DNA from: Anaerotruncus rubiinfantis
GTDB taxonomy: Bacteria > Bacillota > Clostridia > Oscillospirales > Ruminococcaceae
Assembly: GCF_900078395.1 (NCBI RefSeq)
Contig: NZ_FKLA01000008.1
Coordinates: forward strand, 62,001-126,000
Length of the DNA stretch: 64,000 nt
Direction: 5' to 3'
Part shown: positions 60,942 through 64,000 of the stretch, piece by piece
How the letters are laid out: every line of letters starts with the position of its first letter
Numbering within the stretch: position 1 is the first letter of the stretch
The notes under the pieces: generated by a model
Told to the model about the DNA's origin: nothing
Database searches by the model: none
The model's input: only the letters and a program-made list of their open reading frames with translations
Program-made: the position numbers and the translations under genes

Positions 60942-61562
60942 ATGCCAATCATTGCAAGCGCAAAATCCGGCGGATCGTTTGAACCTGTTTCTGAGGGCGT
61001 ACATATTGCCAATTGTATCTCCATCATCGACCTTGGGGATCAGTATTCCGAGAAATACGACAAAACTCAGCGAAAAGTGCTGCTCACATGGGAAGTGACG
61101 GACGAGACAATCGAGATTGACGGGGAGGAGAAGCCGCGTGTTATCAGCAACGAATACACCCTTTCCCTGAGCGAAAAGGCGAACCTGCGGACGCATCTGG
61201 AGGCATGGCGCGGCAAGAACTTCACGCAGGAGGAATTGGACGGCTTCGACCTGCAAAACGTCCTCGGCAAGCCCTGCCAGCTCTCTATCGTTCACAACGA
61301 GCGCAACGGGAGCGTCTATGCCAACATCAAAAGCATCATGTCTATCCCCAAAGGGATGCCGACTCCGCCAGTCGTTAGCGAACTCACCTATTTTGCCCTG
61401 GACGACGCCGCGAGCCTTTCGTTGATAGACAAGCTTCCGCAGTGGATTCAGGATAAGATCAAAAAATCCACAACCTACGGAACGCTGGTGAGATGTCAGA
61501 GCGTCCCGAAAGGCGCGGACTATGGGCCGGTTGACACGGATTCCTCCGACCCGCCATTCTGA
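60942..61562 (+). CDS. Phage ssDNA-binding-like protein
   Basis: The 206-residue protein reads like phage replication proteins of the DUF669/SSB-like group: GSFEPVSEGVHIANCISIIDLGDQY, KYDKTQRKVLLTWEVTDE, KANLRTHLEAWRGKNFTQEELDGFDLQNVLGKPCQLSIVH. The C-terminus is DTDSSDPPF, an acidic tip like that by which SSBs dock partner proteins. It is directly upstream of the nuclease and initiator genes. OB-fold is inferred, not shown. Confidence 0.75.
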   Translation: MPIIASAKSGGSFEPVSEGVHIANCISIIDLGDQYSEKYDKTQRKVLLTWEVTDETIEIDGEEKPRVISNEYTLSLSEKANLRTHLEAWRGKNFTQEELDGFDLQNVLGKPCQLSIVHNERNGSVYANIKSIMSIPKGMPTPPVVSELTYFALDDAASLSLIDKLPQWIQDKIKKSTTYGTLVRCQSVPKGADYGPVDTDSSDPPF

Positions 61563-62290
61563 TGGATACTGAAGCGAAGATACTCTCCTTTGGCGGCGGA
61601 AAGCTGGTTTTGGAGGCGGATAAACGCCTCCTGCACGAAGTCGTCGAGCATCAGGTGAAAACGGTGCGGCTGGTGGTCCCGGACGGCAGGAGCATCAGTC
61701 CGCGCCAACGCAACAAGATTTTCGCATTGTCAGGCGACATTGCGGACTTTGTGGCCGGAATCCGGCATAGCGATAAACGCAGGCAGCACGAATTCTTGTG
61801 CGCCTTGCAGATGAACTATCTGCTCGACATCTCGACGGATTCTGTTCGCAGGAAGCTGACTTATCATTATTGCCAGCTCTGTGGAATCGACCTGTTCAGC
61901 CTATCCGATGGGGCATATAATTCGGCAGACATGTCAACGGCCCGGGATTTCATCGACTGGATGATCGAACTCTGCATCGAGTATGGAATTCCCTGCATGG
62001 ACACGCTTCTCAATCTATGTGAGGACACGCAGCGGTATCTGTACGCCTGTGTAATGCACCGGACATGTGCCGTTTGCGGAAAGCATGCGGATATCCACGA
62101 ATGGGATCGCGTGGGGATGGGCCGCGACCGGGAAGATATCCACCATGAGGGCCAGCGGGTGCAGCCGCTCTGCCGGGAGTGCCACAATGAGGTGCACGCA
62201 ATGGGGCAGGAGCCATTTGATAAGCTCCATCATATCACCTGGATTCGGCTGACAGAGGAGATGTGCAGGAAACTCGGGTGGAAAGCATAG
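61562..62290 (+). CDS. Putative HNH-type phage nuclease
   Basis: The 242-residue protein resembles the phage HNHc nuclease group. Its C-terminal half has a zinc-ribbon/HNH-like pattern: CAVCGKHADIHEWDRVGMG ... DIHHEGQRVQPLCRECHNEVHAMG. The N-terminal half (PDGRSISPRQRNKIFALSGDIADF) is typical of the family. It begins in the stop of the previous gene. A role in replication/recombination is likely. Confidence 0.78.
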   Translation: MDTEAKILSFGGGKLVLEADKRLLHEVVEHQVKTVRLVVPDGRSISPRQRNKIFALSGDIADFVAGIRHSDKRRQHEFLCALQMNYLLDISTDSVRRKLTYHYCQLCGIDLFSLSDGAYNSADMSTARDFIDWMIELCIEYGIPCMDTLLNLCEDTQRYLYACVMHRTCAVCGKHADIHEWDRVGMGRDREDIHHEGQRVQPLCRECHNEVHAMGQEPFDKLHHITWIRLTEEMCRKLGWKA

Positions 62291-62299
62291 GAGGACAAG

Positions 62300-62953
62300 A
62301 TGGAAAAACCGAACTATTATGCGGTGCTTCCGGCATGTGTCCGGTACGACGACCGCCTCAAACCCGCCGAAAAGCTGCTGTTCGCGGAGCTCACAAGCCT
62401 ATCACAGGCAGAAGGATATTCCTGGGCCAGCAACGGTTATTTTTCGAGGCTCTATAAAGTGTCGAAGGAAACCGTCTCACGGTGGCTCAGTCATTTACAG
62501 GAGTGCGGGTACATAAAAGTCAGCGTCGATCAGCAGGCAGGGAATGGCCGCAGAATTATCGTTTTTGATCCCGTTTTGGATCAGGGGGTATTGACAAAAA
62601 GATCAATAGGTATTGACGAAAAGATCAAGACCCCTATTGACAAAAAGATCAACCATAATAATACAAGTATTAATAATAAAAAAGAATATATATATGGCTT
62701 CGACGATTTTTGGAAAGCCTATCCGAAAAAGATTGCAAAGCAGGACGCTTTGAAAGCATATCAAAAGCTGAAAGCCGACAGCGCCTTATTGGATAAACTC
62801 CTGAATGCGCTGGAGAGGCAGAAACAAAGCCCGGCTTGGAAAAAGGACGGCGGACAATATATTCCGCATCCGGCGACATGGCTGAATGGGCACAGATGGG
62901 AGGATGAAATCCCAAAGAGCGAAGAAACAGGGAGGTGGCGCAGCCTTGATTAG
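62300..62953 (+). CDS. Phage replication initiator-like protein with embedded iterons
   Basis: The 217-residue protein has an N-terminal winged-helix domain (YYAVLPACVRYDDRLKPAEKLLFAELTSLSQAEGYSWASNGYFSRLYKVSKETVSRWLSHLQECGYI), as in replication initiators, and a C-terminal helical domain (YGFDDFWKAYPKKIAKQDALKAYQKLK). A low-complexity linker between them is encoded by three direct repeats and an AT-rich stretch, likely the origin. Downstream is the DnaB helicase. Confidence 0.8.
   Translation: MEKPNYYAVLPACVRYDDRLKPAEKLLFAELTSLSQAEGYSWASNGYFSRLYKVSKETVSRWLSHLQECGYIKVSVDQQAGNGRRIIVFDPVLDQGVLTKRSIGIDEKIKTPIDKKINHNNTSINNKKEYIYGFDDFWKAYPKKIAKQDALKAYQKLKADSALLDKLLNALERQKQSPAWKKDGGQYIPHPATWLNGHRWEDEIPKSEETGRWRSLD
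62589..62652 (+). repeat. Three 18-bp direct repeats (iterons)
   Basis: TATTGACAAAAAGATCAA at 62589-62606 and 62635-62652, and TATTGACGAAAAGATCAA at 62611-62628. Spacing is 22 and 24 bases start to start. An AT-rich stretch (62653-62695) follows. Confidence 0.85.
62646..62700 (+). other. Putative phage replication origin (AT-rich unwinding region)
   Basis: The AT-rich run lies directly after the three iterons, inside the initiator-like gene, the place where phage initiators often bind and open DNA. Confidence 0.55.
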
Positions 62954-64000
62954 CCCAAACAAAGAAGCGGAGCAGGCGGTGATCGGAGCAATCATCATGA
63001 GCCCGGAAACGGTTCTGCCGGAGGCGGTTTTACAGATTGGCCTGGAAGATTTTCAGATCGTGGAGTATCGCAACGTCTATGCGGCCTGTAAGGCGCTTTA
63101 TGACCTCAATAAGCCGGTGGATGTGCTCACGGTGCTGGGGAGGCTGGATGAGGCGTACAAGCCCCTGATAGCCGAAGCGTGCGCGGCGGCCCCGACCGTC
63201 AAAAACTTTCAAAGCTATATCGGGCTGGTGAAAAGCTCGGCACGCCGGATTCGGGCATACCGAGAAGCACAGTCCCTGGAAGCGGCCCTGCAGGAAGGAG
63301 AAGAACTCGATGAATGCCGGACGCTTGCGGTGCGGGCGAACGAAGCACTCAATGAGACGGATGCAAAGACTGAGCTTTCCGCAAAGGATCTGTTCCTGCG
63401 TTTCTACGAAACCAAGATGAAGCCAAAAACCTATATCAAGACCGGGATTTCACGGCTTGACCGGCTTACATACATTGACCGGGGGGACTATGTGATCGTC
63501 GGCGCACGGCCTTCGGCGGGTAAGACGGCGCTGACTTTGCAGCTGATGCTTACAATGGCACGAACAATGAATGTGGTTTATTTCAGTCTGGAAACGTCCG
63601 GCATGAAGCTGATGGATCGGATTGTGGCGAACTTCACGAGTACGCCGCTGTCATCGATTAAGGAAGGAACCGTGACTGACTGGTCAAGGATCGCGGAGGC
63701 ATACGACCGTTTCAAAAACCTGCGGCTATTTGTCGTGGAGGCGGCGGGCTGGACGGTGGCGCAGATTCGCGCGAAGGCGGTGCAGCTGCGGGCAGACGTG
63801 ATCTTTATCGATTATCTTTCGCTCATAAAAAGCGAAGGGAAGGGGCTTTATGAGCGGGTCACGAACATCTCGATGGATCTGCACACGATGGCGCAGCAGT
63901 CGAAAATAACGGTTGTGGCGCTGTCCCAGCTCAACCGGGAGGGAAAAGGCGAGCCGGACATGACAAGCCTTCGAGAATCCGGGCAGATTGAACAGGACGC
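62946..64000 (+). CDS. dnaB: Replicative DNA helicase DnaB (3' partial)
   Basis: The frame is open to the right edge (351 residues seen). It has a DnaB N-terminal domain (NKEAEQAVIGAIIMSPETV ... FQIVEYRNVYAACKALYDLNKPVDVLTVLGRL), then the RecA-like core with Walker A (IVGARPSAGKTALTLQLML), Walker B (VIFIDYLSLI) and VALSQLNR. TTG 62946 follows GGAGGT and overlaps the previous stop. It would unwind DNA at the adjacent origin. Confidence 0.9.
   Translation, partial: MISPNKEAEQAVIGAIIMSPETVLPEAVLQIGLEDFQIVEYRNVYAACKALYDLNKPVDVLTVLGRLDEAYKPLIAEACAAAPTVKNFQSYIGLVKSSARRIRAYREAQSLEAALQEGEELDECRTLAVRANEALNETDAKTELSAKDLFLRFYETKMKPKTYIKTGISRLDRLTYIDRGDYVIVGARPSAGKTALTLQLMLTMARTMNVVYFSLETSGMKLMDRIVANFTSTPLSSIKEGTVTDWSRIAEAYDRFKNLRLFVVEAAGWTVAQIRAKAVQLRADVIFIDYLSLIKSEGKGLYERVTNISMDLHTMAQQSKITVVALSQLNREGKGEPDMTSLRESGQIEQD

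Larger units (their letters stand above)
53300..64000. mobile_element. Prophage-like element, left part
   Basis: The region beside tRNA-Gln carries an integrase, a repressor/Cro switch, ImmA-like protease, and an early replication operon with an SSB-like protein, nuclease, initiator and DnaB. Composition is more AT-rich around the switch. The right end and any structural genes lie beyond the window, so a phage or an integrative conjugative element are both possible; the early genes favour a phage. Confidence 0.8.

Noticed and set aside
53300..64000. Search for cas genes near the mini-array
   Set aside because: No protein in the element resembles Cas3, Cas5, Cas7, Cas8 or Cas1/2; the array therefore stands alone in this window.

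Overview
The window looks like a chromosomal segment of a spore-forming member of the Clostridia (Ruminococcaceae/Oscillospiraceae-like), with a prophage-like element at its right end. Supporting signs are: a BofA-family sporulation gene; a clostridial dcw (division and cell wall) cluster with a PASTA-tailed transpeptidase; a meso-DAP-type MurE (DNPR motif); an Rnf-type membrane complex; an LPxTG surface protein; frequent GGAGG ribosome sites with ATG/GTG/TTG starts; and sigma-A promoters with 17-bp spacers. The host DNA is GC-rich by eye. The IS200 element and the phage switch region are visibly more AT-rich.

Layout. 1-4016: 3' part of an LPxTG surface protein with an 18-fold SSSSEE repeat, a large serine recombinase with a small partner ORF, and a conserved hypothetical gene that seems to lack its 5' end. 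4102-8530: a thyX-tmk-DUF2156-GNAT-DJ-1-FAU run (thymidylate and one-carbon metabolism). 8576-12546: a tiny Cys/Gly membrane protein, mltG (with an apparent frameshift), a U32 peptidase and yebC. 12756-13966: reverse-strand 2-hydroxyacid dehydrogenase and a small gene. 14095-28746: the dcw cluster mraZ-rsmH-ftsL-PBP-murE-murF-mraY-ftsW-murG-murA-divIB-ftsZ, with a strong promoter and three MraZ boxes; murC, murD and ftsA are absent, and divIB is frameshifted at a CGCCG repeat. 28780-36645: ppk1, a topoisomerase IV-like pair, secG, a GNAT gene and bofA. 36996-37355: RNase P RNA. 37585-44485: gdhA, a YigZ/IMPACT protein, the dgt-dnaG-rpoD operon, an Rrf2 regulator with a clear operator, and a small membrane protein. 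44529-45229: IS200-type element. 45230-52601: a CBM9-like protein, a DUF4015-type protein, a reduced rnfCDEA cluster without rnfG or rnfB, a MecA-like adaptor and rpe. 52859-53249: four tRNA genes.

53300-64000 is the left part of an integrated phage-like element beside tRNA-Gln. The leftward lysogeny operon runs XRE repressor, ImmA-like protease, a two-repeat/one-spacer type I-C-like mini-CRISPR array, then tyrosine integrase. A Cro-like gene faces right. An Abi-alpha (DUF4393) gene lies between two identical hairpins. The early operon follows: two ParB-fold proteins, small ORFs, an SSB-like protein with an acidic tip, an HNH nuclease, a replication initiator containing three iterons, and a DnaB helicase cut by the window edge. 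The mini-array and Abi-alpha cassette suggest that the prophage carries anti-competitor functions. The mini-array, the reduced Rnf cluster and the two repeat-associated frameshifts are the observations most worth following up.
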